Notes: generated by a model from the sequence alone, not told the origin. 64,000 nt of DNA from Luteibacter sp. Sphag1AF (GCF_014192715.1 NZ_JACHYH010000006.1:62001-126000); one strand, 5' to 3'; counted from the stretch's first letter, positions 35,332 through 43,999 are shown. Numbers and translations are program-made.

Positions 35332-37077
35332 ATGAATTTAAAAAAAGGGGCGGTTGCAGTGCTTCTTCTCATCGCAGGATATTTCGCTGCGAAATCTATA
35401 GCCAGCTATCTGCTCGTACTCATGTTGGGAAAGGGAGCCGAGCCGTTCCTAGTCTTCCGGTACATGGGATACGTCTCAAGTATCCCCAATGGATACGCAC
35501 CACTCCAGGAGCATTTCTGGCAAATCATCTTTGCCGGCACAGTGTCGTTCATCCTGACTGGCCTCATCGTCGTCCCACTGCTCAAGCGCCTTCTCCGCTC
35601 CGCACCCAAAAGCTCGCACGGCGATGCACGTTTCGCCACGTACCTTGAATTGTGGCTCGCGGGCATGTTCCGGTCGTCGAGGCGGGGAATCATCGTGGGG
35701 AAAAAGGGAGGACGCCTCGTTCGGCTGGATGGCCAGCAGTTCGTCATCCTCGCGGCGCCCACGCGCTCGGGCAAGGGCGTGAGTGTGGTCGTGCCCAACC
35801 TCCTTGAGTACGGCGAGTCCATCGTTGTGCTCGACATCAAGCAGGAAAACTTCCAGCTGACGAGTGGATGGCGGGCGAGTCAGGGGCAGAAGGTCTATCT
35901 GTTCAATCCCTTTGCGGAAGACGGCAAGACTCATCGGTGGAATCCCCTTGGTCTCGTGCCCGAGGGTCATGATGAACGTATCGCCGCACTCATGAGCATC
36001 GCCGCTGCGCTGTATCCGGATGCCTCGGCAGATCAGAAGTTCTGGGTCAGCCATGCGCGCAACGCTTTCATGGCGTTCACTCTGTGGCTCTTTGAAACGC
36101 GGGCGAAGGGTGTCGACGACGGAGTCAGCCCCGGCGCATGCGTGGCACCCACCCTTGGCGCTGTCTACCGGCTGTCATCAGGTAATGGAAGCGATCTCAA
36201 GAACCACTTTCAGCGCATGTCACTCACCCCTGGTTTGAGCGCGAACGCACGGAGCGCATTTGCCAACCTGCTGTCTCAGGAGAAGGAAACGTTCAGTTCG
36301 ATCATGGGCTCGTTCCAGGAACCGCTGAACGCCTGGATCAACCCCACCCTGGATGCTGCCACCAGCTGCAACGATTTTGATCTTCGTGACGTGCGCAAAC
36401 AGAAGATGACCATCTACATCGGCATCCAACCGAACAAGCTGGCAGAGAGCCGCCTGATCGTGAACCTGTTCTTCAGTCAGTTGATCCAGGAGAACACCAG
36501 GACACTTCCTCAAAACGATTCGGATCTGAAGTACCAATGCATGCTTCTGATGGACGAATTCACCGCTATCGGAAAAGTCGAAATCATCAGTTCAGCCATT
36601 GCCTATATCGCCGGATACAACCTGCGTCTTGTTCCTGTCATTCAGAGCATGTCGCAGCTCAACGCCGTTTACGGACACGAGAATGCGCGAACCATCATCA
36701 CCAATCATGCGCTGCAGATCATCTTTGCGCCGCGCGAGCAACAGGACGCGGTGGAATATTCGGACATGCTCGGCTACCAGACCGTGAAGCGCGAACAGGT
36801 CACCCGTGGCCACAAGCGACGCGATGTCTCCCGCAGCGTGGGGGATGAGAAGCGCGCCCTGCTACTTCCGCAGGAGCTGAAGGCGCTGGGTCCGAACAAG
36901 GAAATCTTCATGTACGAAGGTCTGCCGCATCCGGTGAAGTGCAGCAAGATCCGCTATTACAAGCAGCGCCGTTTCAGGAAGCGCCTGCTTCCCGCCGTGG
37001 ACATCGCCGCAGTGAAAGTCGCAGCAACTCCCAAGGCGCCACCGGCTCGATCACCTGACCAGAAGCCCTGCGCTTGA
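35332..37077 (+). CDS. virD4: Type IV coupling protein VirD4
   Basis: 581 residues. Two N-terminal membrane segments (about 8-32 and 64-85), then the hexameric ATPase: Walker A APTRSGKG at 142-149, Walker B LLMDEF with the following TAIG, and the all-alpha domain between them that binds XVIPCD in related systems. It selects effectors and feeds them to the channel. The tail (about 550-581) is basic and Pro/Ala-rich. It ends the cluster; in Xanthomonas citri virD4 lies on the other side of virB7, so the order here is rearranged. Confidence 0.96.
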   Translation: MNLKKGAVAVLLLIAGYFAAKSIASYLLVLMLGKGAEPFLVFRYMGYVSSIPNGYAPLQEHFWQIIFAGTVSFILTGLIVVPLLKRLLRSAPKSSHGDARFATYLELWLAGMFRSSRRGIIVGKKGGRLVRLDGQQFVILAAPTRSGKGVSVVVPNLLEYGESIVVLDIKQENFQLTSGWRASQGQKVYLFNPFAEDGKTHRWNPLGLVPEGHDERIAALMSIAAALYPDASADQKFWVSHARNAFMAFTLWLFETRAKGVDDGVSPGACVAPTLGAVYRLSSGNGSDLKNHFQRMSLTPGLSANARSAFANLLSQEKETFSSIMGSFQEPLNAWINPTLDAATSCNDFDLRDVRKQKMTIYIGIQPNKLAESRLIVNLFFSQLIQENTRTLPQNDSDLKYQCMLLMDEFTAIGKVEIISSAIAYIAGYNLRLVPVIQSMSQLNAVYGHENARTIITNHALQIIFAPREQQDAVEYSDMLGYQTVKREQVTRGHKRRDVSRSVGDEKRALLLPQELKALGPNKEIFMYEGLPHPVKCSKIRYYKQRRFRKRLLPAVDIAAVKVAATPKAPPARSPDQKPCA

Positions 37078-37139
37078 ACGACCGGCGCACGTCAGCCGCA
37101 TAGGCAACGCACACAGATCGTGCTCGCGCACGTCAACGT

Positions 37140-37463
37140 TCACAGCGACTCAAGCAACGACGAAAGCGCTCCCGCCTCAACCACCCGCCCGTTGACGTAA
37201 AGCCCGGGCGGTTCCACCGTGATGCGCAGTTTCAGATCGTCGCAATCGCCGGGGTACTTCCGCATCGTGAGTTCAATGCCACCGTCACTTTCTTCCACGT
37301 GCATGAGGTCCCAGGGACTGCCGATCAGGTCGATCAGCAACACGCCGCGGTGCACGTCGGTCACGCGGGGCGCGTACACCCAGTGACTCATGCGCACTTC
37401 GTGCGGCTCAACTTCGACCATCAGGCGGCCTTCGAGGTAATGGCGAATGTCGTCATCGGTCAT
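37140..37463 (-). CDS. Hypothetical protein
   Basis: 107 residues, soluble, starting MTDDDIRHYLEGRL. Strand-rich, with no cysteine motif apart from one Cys (GDCDDL). No family recognised. The start overlaps the end of the LysR gene by four bases (ATGA), so it is probably translated from the same message and lies downstream in a two-gene operon. Confidence 0.65.
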   Translation of the reverse strand: MTDDDIRHYLEGRLMVEVEPHEVRMSHWVYAPRVTDVHRGVLLIDLIGSPWDLMHVEESDGGIELTMRKYPGDCDDLKLRITVEPPGLYVNGRVVEAGALSSLLESL

Positions 37464-38338
37464 GCAAGCTGCTCCAGCAGGTAATTGACCAGGCTCATGA
37501 GCTTGGGACGCGGACGACGATCTGCGAGATAAACCACGTGCAACGGTCGCGGTGCGGGAAGAAAAGATTCCAGCACGGGAATCAGGCGCCCGGCGTGCAC
37601 GTCTTCGGCGAGCAGCACTTCCGGCTGCATGACCAGGCCAGCACCGGCCACGGCGGCCGCGCGCAGCGCGTGTCCGTCGTTGGACGTGAAGCGGGCATCG
37701 GCCGCCCAGTCATCCTCTGCGTGATCTTTCAGGCGCCAGCCATGGCCGCCGCGCCATGCAGTGTGCGCAAGGCAGGAGTGCCGGGCCAGGTCGGCGGGTG
37801 TCTGAGGCACGCCGTAGCGGGCAAGGTACGCTGGCGACGCGCAGATGCTCATGCGATACGGCTGCACAGGCCGGGCAACCAGATCGGGAGAATCAATGCG
37901 GCCCATGCGCAGGGCGAGGTCGAAGTTGTCTTCGATGAGGCCGACCCGGCTATTGCTGAGGATCAGCTCCACGCGCACTTCCGGATACCGGTCCAGATAG
38001 CCACAGATCAGCGGCGCCACGATGCAGCTGCCGTAAGTTACCGACGCACTTATGCGAATGCTGCCACGCGGCTCCTGCCGAAGACCTTCCACGGACGCTT
38101 CGGCCCATTGCAGTTGCTCCAGCACTTTGCGGCAACTGTCGTAGAAGTGCGTACCGCTCTCGGTCAGGCTCTGACGACGCGTATTACGCTGGAGCAGCCG
38201 TGTGCCCAAGTGATCTTCCAGCTGACGGACCTGCTTGCCGACCATCACCGAGGACACGCCAAGCGCCTCCGCTGCCGCGCTGAAGCTGCCCCGGTCGACC
38301 GCCGCCACGAAGGCCTCCATACAGCGCAGCTTGTCCAT
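37460..38338 (-). CDS. LysR-family transcriptional regulator
   Basis: 292 residues. N-terminal winged helix-turn-helix (about 1-60, FSAAAEALGVSSVMVGKQVRQLEDHLGTRLL), then a LysR substrate-binding domain of the CrgA/DmlR-like subgroup. Divergent from a short-chain dehydrogenase gene 94 bases away, the usual arrangement for a LysR regulator and its target. A palindrome with T-N11-A spacing lies just upstream of its start (38341-38355). Inducer unknown. Confidence 0.93.
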   Translation of the reverse strand: MDKLRCMEAFVAAVDRGSFSAAAEALGVSSVMVGKQVRQLEDHLGTRLLQRNTRRQSLTESGTHFYDSCRKVLEQLQWAEASVEGLRQEPRGSIRISASVTYGSCIVAPLICGYLDRYPEVRVELILSNSRVGLIEDNFDLALRMGRIDSPDLVARPVQPYRMSICASPAYLARYGVPQTPADLARHSCLAHTAWRGGHGWRLKDHAEDDWAADARFTSNDGHALRAAAVAGAGLVMQPEVLLAEDVHAGRLIPVLESFLPAPRPLHVVYLADRRPRPKLMSLVNYLLEQLA

Positions 38339-38340
38339 TA

Positions 38341-38355
38341 CTAACCCTGAGTTAG
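38341..38355. promoter_or_regulatory. Likely LysR-type operator
   Basis: CTAACCCTGAGTTAG: five-base arms around CCTGA, containing TAAC-N5-GTTA, a T-N11-A box. It sits three bases upstream of the LysR start and within the divergent promoter to the SDR gene. Confidence 0.6.
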
Positions 38356-38432
38356 GAGTGATGGAAGCATTTTGCTCTTTTATGAACCCATAAGCACATC
38401 AACACTTCGCTCCTCACTCACGGAGTCTGCAA

Positions 38433-39032
38433 ATGAAAATTGTCCTTATTGGCGCCACAGGCACGCTCGGCCGGGCCATTGACGCCCAGCTTTCGGCAAG
38501 TCACCAGATCATTCCTGTCGGCCGCAGCCGTGGCCAGCATCAGGTCGACATCACGAGCCAGGCCAGCGTTGAAGCGCTGTTCAAGGCCATCGGCCGTGTG
38601 GACGCCATCGTCAGCGCCACGGGCTCGATGCACTTCGGCCCACTCACCGAGATGACGGCCGAGCAGTTCAACATCGGCCTGCAGGACAAACTGCTCGGCC
38701 AGGTCCGCCTGGCGCTGGTAGGCCAGCACTACCTGGAAGACGGGGGCTCCATCACGCTGACCAGCGGCATTGTTGCCAACGAGCCCATCCGCTATGGCGC
38801 CAATGCCACGGCCGTGAACTCCGCCGTGGAAGGCTTTGCCCGCGGTGCGGCCATCGAACTGCCCCGTGGCCTGCGCATCAACGTGGTCAGCCCCACGGTC
38901 GTAACCGAGTCCATGGACGTTTACGCCCCCTACTTTCCCGGTTTTGAGCCTGCGCCCGCGGCTCGGGTCGCCCTCGCGTACCAACGCAGCGTCGAAGGCC
39001 CGCAGACCGGGCAGGTCTACCGTGTCTGGTAA
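38433..39032 (+). CDS. Short-chain dehydrogenase/reductase
   Basis: 199 residues, a compact SDR. Cofactor motif IGATGTLGRAI at 5-15, with Arg27/Arg29 after strand 2 (VGRSRGQH), which favours NADPH. Active-site Ser in LTSGIV and the Tyr-x-x-x-Asn-like RYGANATAVNSAVEG, where the usual YxxxK Lys is replaced by Thr/Ala, so catalysis may be altered. This fits the YbbO/short SDR group often next to LysR regulators. Substrate unknown. Confidence 0.85.
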   Translation: MKIVLIGATGTLGRAIDAQLSASHQIIPVGRSRGQHQVDITSQASVEALFKAIGRVDAIVSATGSMHFGPLTEMTAEQFNIGLQDKLLGQVRLALVGQHYLEDGGSITLTSGIVANEPIRYGANATAVNSAVEGFARGAAIELPRGLRINVVSPTVVTESMDVYAPYFPGFEPAPAARVALAYQRSVEGPQTGQVYRVW

Positions 39033-39064
39033 TCGCTGACGATACAGTTGCGCGATACGCTCTT

Positions 39065-39101
39065 ACGATATATCGTGCGATCACTACGTACGATATATCG
39101 G
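39065..39101. promoter_or_regulatory. Tandem operator for the PadR regulator
   Basis: ACGATATATCGT (39065-39076, a perfect palindrome) and ACGATATATCGG (39090-39101), centres 25 bases apart, end nine bases before the PadR start. Half sites are ACGATAT. Autoregulation by the PadR protein is likely. Confidence 0.7.
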
Positions 39102-39109
39102 AGTCTGCC

Positions 39110-39727
39110 ATGCATCGTTTTTTCAGGGATCACCAGGGTTTCCGCGATCGCCTTGAGGCATTTCGTGCCATCGGCCGGGGTGGGCGCTTCGGCGGCGGCG
39201 CGCCGTTCGGGTTCGATGAACGCGACGGGATGCGCGGTGGCCGGGGCGGTGGACGCTTCGGCGGCCGCATGTTCGGCCACGGCGATCTTCGCCTGTTGCT
39301 TCTGGCGTTGATCGAGGAGCAGCCCCGCCACGGTTACGAGCTGATCCGCACCATCGAGGAAATGTTCGACGGTCAGTACAGCCCGAGCCCCGGCGCCATC
39401 TACCCCACCCTCACCATGCTCGAAGAACTGGGCTACGCCCGTGTCGAAGCAGAAACCGGCGGCAAGAAGCTTTACGCCATTACCGAATCAGGCAAGGCCT
39501 TCCTTGCCGAGAACCGCGACACGCTCGATGCGCTGACGGAGCGCCTGCAAGTCATGGCACGCTCGATGAACCGCCTTTCAGTGCCCGCATCCGTCAAGGA
39601 AGCGATGCACGCGCTGAAGCATCAGCTCATCAGTCACCATCGCAGTTGGGACGAAGCCGAAGCCCGCCGCGTCATTGCGCTGCTGGATGCCACGGCACGC
39701 GCCATCGCGGAGCGCAACCATGGCTGA
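39110..39727 (+). CDS. PadR-family transcriptional regulator
   Basis: 205 residues. A Gly/Arg/Phe-rich head (1-60) is followed by a PadR winged helix (about 62-140: LRLLLLALIEEQPRHGYELIRTIEE, GAIYPTLTMLEELGYARVEAETGGKKLYAIT) and a helical dimerisation tail. The Gly-rich head is typical of this Xanthomonadales subgroup. It overlaps the siderophore-interacting protein gene by eight bases and so probably regulates the pair. Confidence 0.92.
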   Translation: MHRFFRDHQGFRDRLEAFRAIGRGGRFGGGAPFGFDERDGMRGGRGGGRFGGRMFGHGDLRLLLLALIEEQPRHGYELIRTIEEMFDGQYSPSPGAIYPTLTMLEELGYARVEAETGGKKLYAITESGKAFLAENRDTLDALTERLQVMARSMNRLSVPASVKEAMHALKHQLISHHRSWDEAEARRVIALLDATARAIAERNHG

Positions 39728-40508
39728 GGCATCCATCACACGCCACGCATCGCAGCGGGTCCGCCACACCCTGACACTTCGCCGCCTCACGGTGAAACGC
39801 GTCGTCGACCTGACCCCGCACATGCGTCGCATCACCCTCGAAGGCCGCGATCTGGCAGGGTTCACTTCGGCCTCGCCGGACGATCACGTGAAGCTGTTTT
39901 TCCCGGTGGCCGATGGCTCGCTGAATCCGCCGGCATTCACCCCCGAGGGTCCCGTGTACCCGGAAGGCGTGCATCCATCACCTGCACGGGATTACACGCC
40001 GCGCCGTTTCGACGCCGCTGCGGGTGAGCTGGATATCGACTTCGTGCTGCACGGCGAAGGCCCGGCGTCCACATGGGCCGAAAAAGCGCAACCCGGCGAT
40101 CTGCTGGGCGTCGGTGGGCCGCGCGGCTCCCTGCTGATCGCGGCGGACTTCGACACCTATGTGATGGTGGGCGACGAAACCGCCCTGCCGGCCATTGGGC
40201 GCTGGCTGGAAGAACTGCCTGCCACGGCCCATGCCATCGTCATCGCCGATATCACGGCCACGGGTGAAAAACAGGCGCTCACCACCTCGCCACGCATCGA
40301 CGTTCGCTGGATTCACGGCGATCAACCCTCGCAGTCCGTGGAAAACGCGCTGCGCGAGCTGTCGCCTCCGGGCGACACGTTCTGGTGGGTGGCCACCGAA
40401 TCGAAGCGTGCCCGCGCGCTGCGGCAGTACCTGGTGGAAGAGCGAGGCATCGACAAGGATTGGGTCAAGGCGACGGGTTACTGGAAAGCCGACCCAAACG
40501 ATGAGTGA
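39720..40508 (+). CDS. Siderophore-interacting protein (ferric-siderophore reductase)
   Basis: 262 residues from ATG 39720. FAD-binding beta-barrel (HMRRITLEGRDL, then DYTPRRFD, the SIP version of the RxY-S/T flavin motif) and an NAD(P)-binding part (GDLLGVGGPRGS, then VGDETALPAIGRWLEE, and the closing YWKAD with the family's GYW). Such proteins release iron from imported siderophores in the cytoplasm. It is co-transcribed with the PadR regulator. No siderophore genes are in the window. Confidence 0.9.
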   Translation: MAEASITRHASQRVRHTLTLRRLTVKRVVDLTPHMRRITLEGRDLAGFTSASPDDHVKLFFPVADGSLNPPAFTPEGPVYPEGVHPSPARDYTPRRFDAAAGELDIDFVLHGEGPASTWAEKAQPGDLLGVGGPRGSLLIAADFDTYVMVGDETALPAIGRWLEELPATAHAIVIADITATGEKQALTTSPRIDVRWIHGDQPSQSVENALRELSPPGDTFWWVATESKRARALRQYLVEERGIDKDWVKATGYWKADPNDE

Positions 40509-40564
40509 ACGGGTCTTCAGGTGAATCGTCGCCTGAACACATAATTTTGTCGGCAATCACGCTA

Positions 40565-40594
40565 CCTCTGTCCCTCGGAGTTTAGGGACGGAGG
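40565..40594 (+). promoter_or_regulatory. Hairpin covering the ribosome binding site of the AsmA-family gene
   Basis: Arms CCTCTGTCCCT (40565-40575) and AGGGACGGAGG (40584-40594), 11 pairs with one wobble, loop of eight bases. The 3' arm contains the Shine-Dalgarno GGAGG, four to ten bases before three successive ATG codons (40599, 40602, 40605). In the folded mRNA the site would be closed, so a temperature or protein switch is possible. Confidence 0.6.
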
Positions 40595-40598
40595 CAGC

Positions 40599-42758
40599 AT
40601 GATGATGAGGCGCGGCAGCAAGATACTGGCATGGGTGGTTGGCGTCCTGCTTGCCCTTATCGTGATCGTGATTCTCATCGTCGCGTTTTTCGACTGGAAC
40701 CGGCTGAAGCCCACCATCAATGAAAAGGTGTCCGAAGCCATTGGCCGCCCCTTCGCCATCAACGGTGACCTGAGCGCGCACTGGTCGCGCGAACCCACGG
40801 AAACCGGCTTCCGCAGCCTCATGCCCTGGCCGCACTTCGTCGCCCGGGACATTTCCGTCGCCAATCCGGACTGGACCAAAAGCCGGCAGTTCGCCACGCT
40901 GGACGCGCTGGAATTCCGGCTTTCCCCGTTACCGCTGATCGGCAAGCGCATCGTCATTCCCGACGTGCAATTGCGCGCACCGCGCATTGATCTGGAACGC
41001 GTCAGCGACGGTCGCGACAACTGGACATTCAAGCTGCCGGAGAGTGCCGGCCCGTCGGAATGGGCGCTGGAGCTCAACGCCATCGGCTTTGACAAGGGCC
41101 ACATTGATCTGGCCGATGCCGCAAGCAAAGTAGACCTTGGTGTCGATATCACGCCACTGGACAAGGCCATTCCGTTCGCCGACATCATGGCGGCGCAGGA
41201 AAAAGATTCGCGCGACCAGGCAGGCAAAACCACCGGCGCCTCGGCAAAGGCGATGAGCCGCAGCGGCGCGGACGAAAAAGACCGCGCCGACTCCACGAAA
41301 CAGAAGCAGACCTATGCGTTCGCGTGGGCAGCGAAAGGCTCTTACAAGGGCGCTGCGGTCACGGGGAAGGGTCATACCGGCGGCGTGCTCGCGCTGCGCG
41401 ATGCGAATCGCCCCTTCCCCGTCCAGGCAGACGTTCGCGTTGGGCAGACCCATATCGCACTGGTGGGCACGCTGACCGACCCGGTGAATCTGGGCGCGCT
41501 GGACGTGCGCCTGTGGTTCTCTGGCCAGAGCATGGCCAACCTGTATGCACTGACGGGTGTAACGCTGCCGGATACGCCGCCGTTCGCCACCGAAGGTCAT
41601 TTGATCGCGTCGCTGAAGAAAGACGCCAGCGTCTACAAGTACGAGGACTTCACCGGACGGGTGGGCGGAAGTGATCTCGGCGGCTCGCTCACATACAACG
41701 CTGGCGGCCCGCGCCCGAGTCTGGTGGGTGTGCTGAAGTCCAACGTGCTCCAGTTCAGCGATCTGGCGCCCTTGATTGGCGCGGATTCCAACGCCGAGAA
41801 GAAGCAGCGTGGCGACGGCACTACGCAGCCGACCGACAAGGCGCTGCCTGTCGAGCCGTTCCGCACGGAGCGCTGGCGCGCGATGGATGCAGATGTGCAG
41901 TTCACCGGCGCACGCATCAGTCACGGCGACAAACTGCCTATCGACAAGCTGTCGACCCATCTCATCATGAAGGACGGCGTGCTGACGCTGGACCCGCTCG
42001 ATTTCGGCGTTGCCGGTGGCACCGTCGGCAGCAACATCAAGCTGGATGGCTCGACCACGCCCATGAAGGGGCGCATCAACCTGGGCGCGCGCCATCTTCA
42101 GCTCAAGCAGCTTTTCCCGGGATTCGAGCCGATGAAGACGAGCTTCGGCGAGGTGAATGGTGACGCAGCACTGTCCTCGACCGGCAACTCGGTCTCCGCC
42201 CTGCTCGGCAGCAGCAATGGCGAAATCAAGCTGCTGGTGAACGATGGCGCCATCAGCAAGACGCTGCTTGAAACAGCCGGACTCAACGTCGGCAACATCG
42301 TCATCGGCAAGCTGTTTGGCGACAAGACGGTGAAGATCAATTGCGCCGCCGCCGATCTGGATGCCACCAACGGCCTCGTGCAGACGCGCCTGTTCGCGTT
42401 CGACACAACCGACGCCCTCATCAATGTTGAAGGCACGGTCGACTTCAAGACGGAGAAGCTGGACCTCGACGTCAAACCGCATACGAAGGGCTTCCGCGTG
42501 TTCTCCCTGCGCTCGCCGCTGTATGTCAAAGGCACGCTGAAGAACCCGTCTGTGGGCGTGCAGCCGGGACCGCTGATTCTTCGTGGTGGTGGTGCCGTGG
42601 CGCTCGCGGTGTTCGCAGCCCCTGCTGCGGCGCTTGCGGCCCTGGTTGTCCCGACCAGCGGGAAGAACGACGACAACACATGTCGCCCGCTGCTGGAAGA
42701 ACTACGCAGGAACCCATCCGTGGCGCCGGGCGTCCCGCGCAAGCCCCCGACTAAATAG
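40599..42758 (+). CDS. AsmA-family envelope protein
   Basis: 719 residues. One N-terminal membrane helix (about 8-32, ILAWVVGVLLALIVIVILIVAF) followed by an AsmA start (DWNRLKPTINEKVSEAIGRPFAINGDL) and a long beta-rich periplasmic body with an AsmA C-terminal domain (LGARHLQLKQLFPGFEPMKTSFGEVNGDAALSS region). AsmA-like proteins bridge the periplasm and carry phospholipids to the outer membrane. Any of three ATGs may be the start: the ribosome site is best spaced for 40602. Residues 200-235 form a charged low-complexity insert. Confidence 0.9.
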   Translation: MMMRRGSKILAWVVGVLLALIVIVILIVAFFDWNRLKPTINEKVSEAIGRPFAINGDLSAHWSREPTETGFRSLMPWPHFVARDISVANPDWTKSRQFATLDALEFRLSPLPLIGKRIVIPDVQLRAPRIDLERVSDGRDNWTFKLPESAGPSEWALELNAIGFDKGHIDLADAASKVDLGVDITPLDKAIPFADIMAAQEKDSRDQAGKTTGASAKAMSRSGADEKDRADSTKQKQTYAFAWAAKGSYKGAAVTGKGHTGGVLALRDANRPFPVQADVRVGQTHIALVGTLTDPVNLGALDVRLWFSGQSMANLYALTGVTLPDTPPFATEGHLIASLKKDASVYKYEDFTGRVGGSDLGGSLTYNAGGPRPSLVGVLKSNVLQFSDLAPLIGADSNAEKKQRGDGTTQPTDKALPVEPFRTERWRAMDADVQFTGARISHGDKLPIDKLSTHLIMKDGVLTLDPLDFGVAGGTVGSNIKLDGSTTPMKGRINLGARHLQLKQLFPGFEPMKTSFGEVNGDAALSSTGNSVSALLGSSNGEIKLLVNDGAISKTLLETAGLNVGNIVIGKLFGDKTVKINCAAADLDATNGLVQTRLFAFDTTDALINVEGTVDFKTEKLDLDVKPHTKGFRVFSLRSPLYVKGTLKNPSVGVQPGPLILRGGGAVALAVFAAPAAALAALVVPTSGKNDDNTCRPLLEELRRNPSVAPGVPRKPPTK

Positions 42759-42878
42759 TCGTCGCAGGAGCCTGCCGCCAACGGGTGCCTGCCAAAGCCT
42801 GCAAGGCGGCGCCCGCAGCAACTTCCCCCACACCCATAGCCGCTACACTTCACGCCATCTCCTCGCGCGCGCTTCCCC

Positions 42879-43811
42879 ATGCAACCCGTCACCCGAGCCC
42901 GTTTGCAGATTCACTTCTGTGTGCTTCTGTGGGGCTTCACCGCCATCCTCGGCAAGCTGATCACGCTGCCCGCACTGCCGCTGGTGTGGTGGCGCATGTT
43001 GATGGTGGTGGTTGCCTTGCTGCTGGTGCCGTCCGTGTGGCGAGGTCTCAGGGCGCTGCCGCGCCGCCTGCTGCTGGGTTACGCCGGCATCGGCGTGCTG
43101 GTGTCGTTGCATTGGCTGACCTTCTACGCGGCCATCAAGCTGGCGAACGCCTCCGTGGCTGCCACCTGCATCGCGCTGGGACCGGTATTCCTGTCGGTGG
43201 TAGAACCGTGGATCGCCGGACGCCGCTTCGAGCCACGTGAACTGCTGCTGGGGGTGGCTGTCGTGCCGGGGGTCGCGCTGGTAGCGGGCGGTGTGCCAGC
43301 CACGATGTACCTGGGCATGGCCGTGGGTGTTCTCTCGGCCATTCTGGTGGCGTTGTTCGGCGCGCTCAACAAGCGCCTCGTCGACCATGCCGATCCACTG
43401 ACGGTCACCTGCGTGGAGTTGGGCACGGGCACCTTGTTTCTCACGCTGCTGGCGCCGCTGCTGAGCTTCGGAGCGCCAGCCTTCGTCCTGCCAGGCTGGC
43501 ACGACACGGGGCTGATCCTGATTCTGGCCTTCGGCTGCACGCTCCTGCCGTTCGCCCTGGCACTGGTAGCGCTTCGCCACATGACCGCCTTCGGCACGCA
43601 GATGGTCACCAACCTCGAACCGATCTACGCCATCGTGCTGGCCATTCCGCTGCTGGGCGAACAACACGATCTGGGCTGGAAGTTCTATGCCGGCGTGGCG
43701 GTGATCCTGGGCGCGGTCTTCATCCACCCCCTGCTCCACCGCAATCCGGCGCCACCAGCCGTGGAACAACTGGGAGCCAGCGAGGCCCACGGCATCGTGG
43801 ACCCCGACTGA
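42879..43811 (+). CDS. DMT-superfamily (EamA) transporter
   Basis: 310 residues with ten predicted transmembrane segments in two EamA repeats (about 5-135 and 148-288). The first opens with RLQIHFCVLLWGFTAILGKLI, the second contains GLILILAFGCTLLPFALALVALRHMTAFGTQMVTNLEPIYAIVLA. Such proteins export or import small metabolites; substrate unknown. It stands alone, with a small basic ORF converging downstream. Confidence 0.88.
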   Translation: MQPVTRARLQIHFCVLLWGFTAILGKLITLPALPLVWWRMLMVVVALLLVPSVWRGLRALPRRLLLGYAGIGVLVSLHWLTFYAAIKLANASVAATCIALGPVFLSVVEPWIAGRRFEPRELLLGVAVVPGVALVAGGVPATMYLGMAVGVLSAILVALFGALNKRLVDHADPLTVTCVELGTGTLFLTLLAPLLSFGAPAFVLPGWHDTGLILILAFGCTLLPFALALVALRHMTAFGTQMVTNLEPIYAIVLAIPLLGEQHDLGWKFYAGVAVILGAVFIHPLLHRNPAPPAVEQLGASEAHGIVDPD

Positions 43812-43820
43812 AAAACGTGC

Positions 43821-43925
43821 TCAGCGACGTCCGCGCGCACGCACAGTGCGCATGCGACGGGCCCGCTGGGCGGCGCGGGAGGATACGGTGCGGGATTTTG
43901 CAGGGCGACGCGCGACAGTATTCAT
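43821..43925 (-). CDS. Very small Arg-rich protein (34 residues), doubtful
   Basis: The frame reads MNTVARRPAKSRTVSSRAAQ and continues with a run of Arg-rich residues to the stop, giving 13 Arg and one Lys in 34 and no acidic residue. It has no clear ribosome binding site. It lies between the DMT transporter and the oxygenase gene. It could bind nucleic acid or be non-coding; it resembles the short basic proteins seen in some Gammaproteobacteria but is not identified. Confidence 0.35.
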   Translation of the reverse strand: MNTVARRPAKSRTVSSRAAQRARRMRTVRARGRR

Positions 43926-43999
43926 GGGGAAAGTCCCAAGGAAGGCCGGGACAAGCGATGCTGTCCGTCAGCGGGTAAAAATGCTGCTAACAGGATGTG

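Noticed and set aside
22081-37077. A conjugative element or integrated plasmid
   Set aside because: No relaxase, integrase, partition gene, tRNA-linked attachment site or flanking direct repeat was found. The content fits an effector-delivery system.
37086-37138. GCGCACGTCA occurring twice after virD4
   Set aside because: A short direct repeat in GC-rich DNA, without an inverted partner or T-run. Not enough for a terminator or attachment site.
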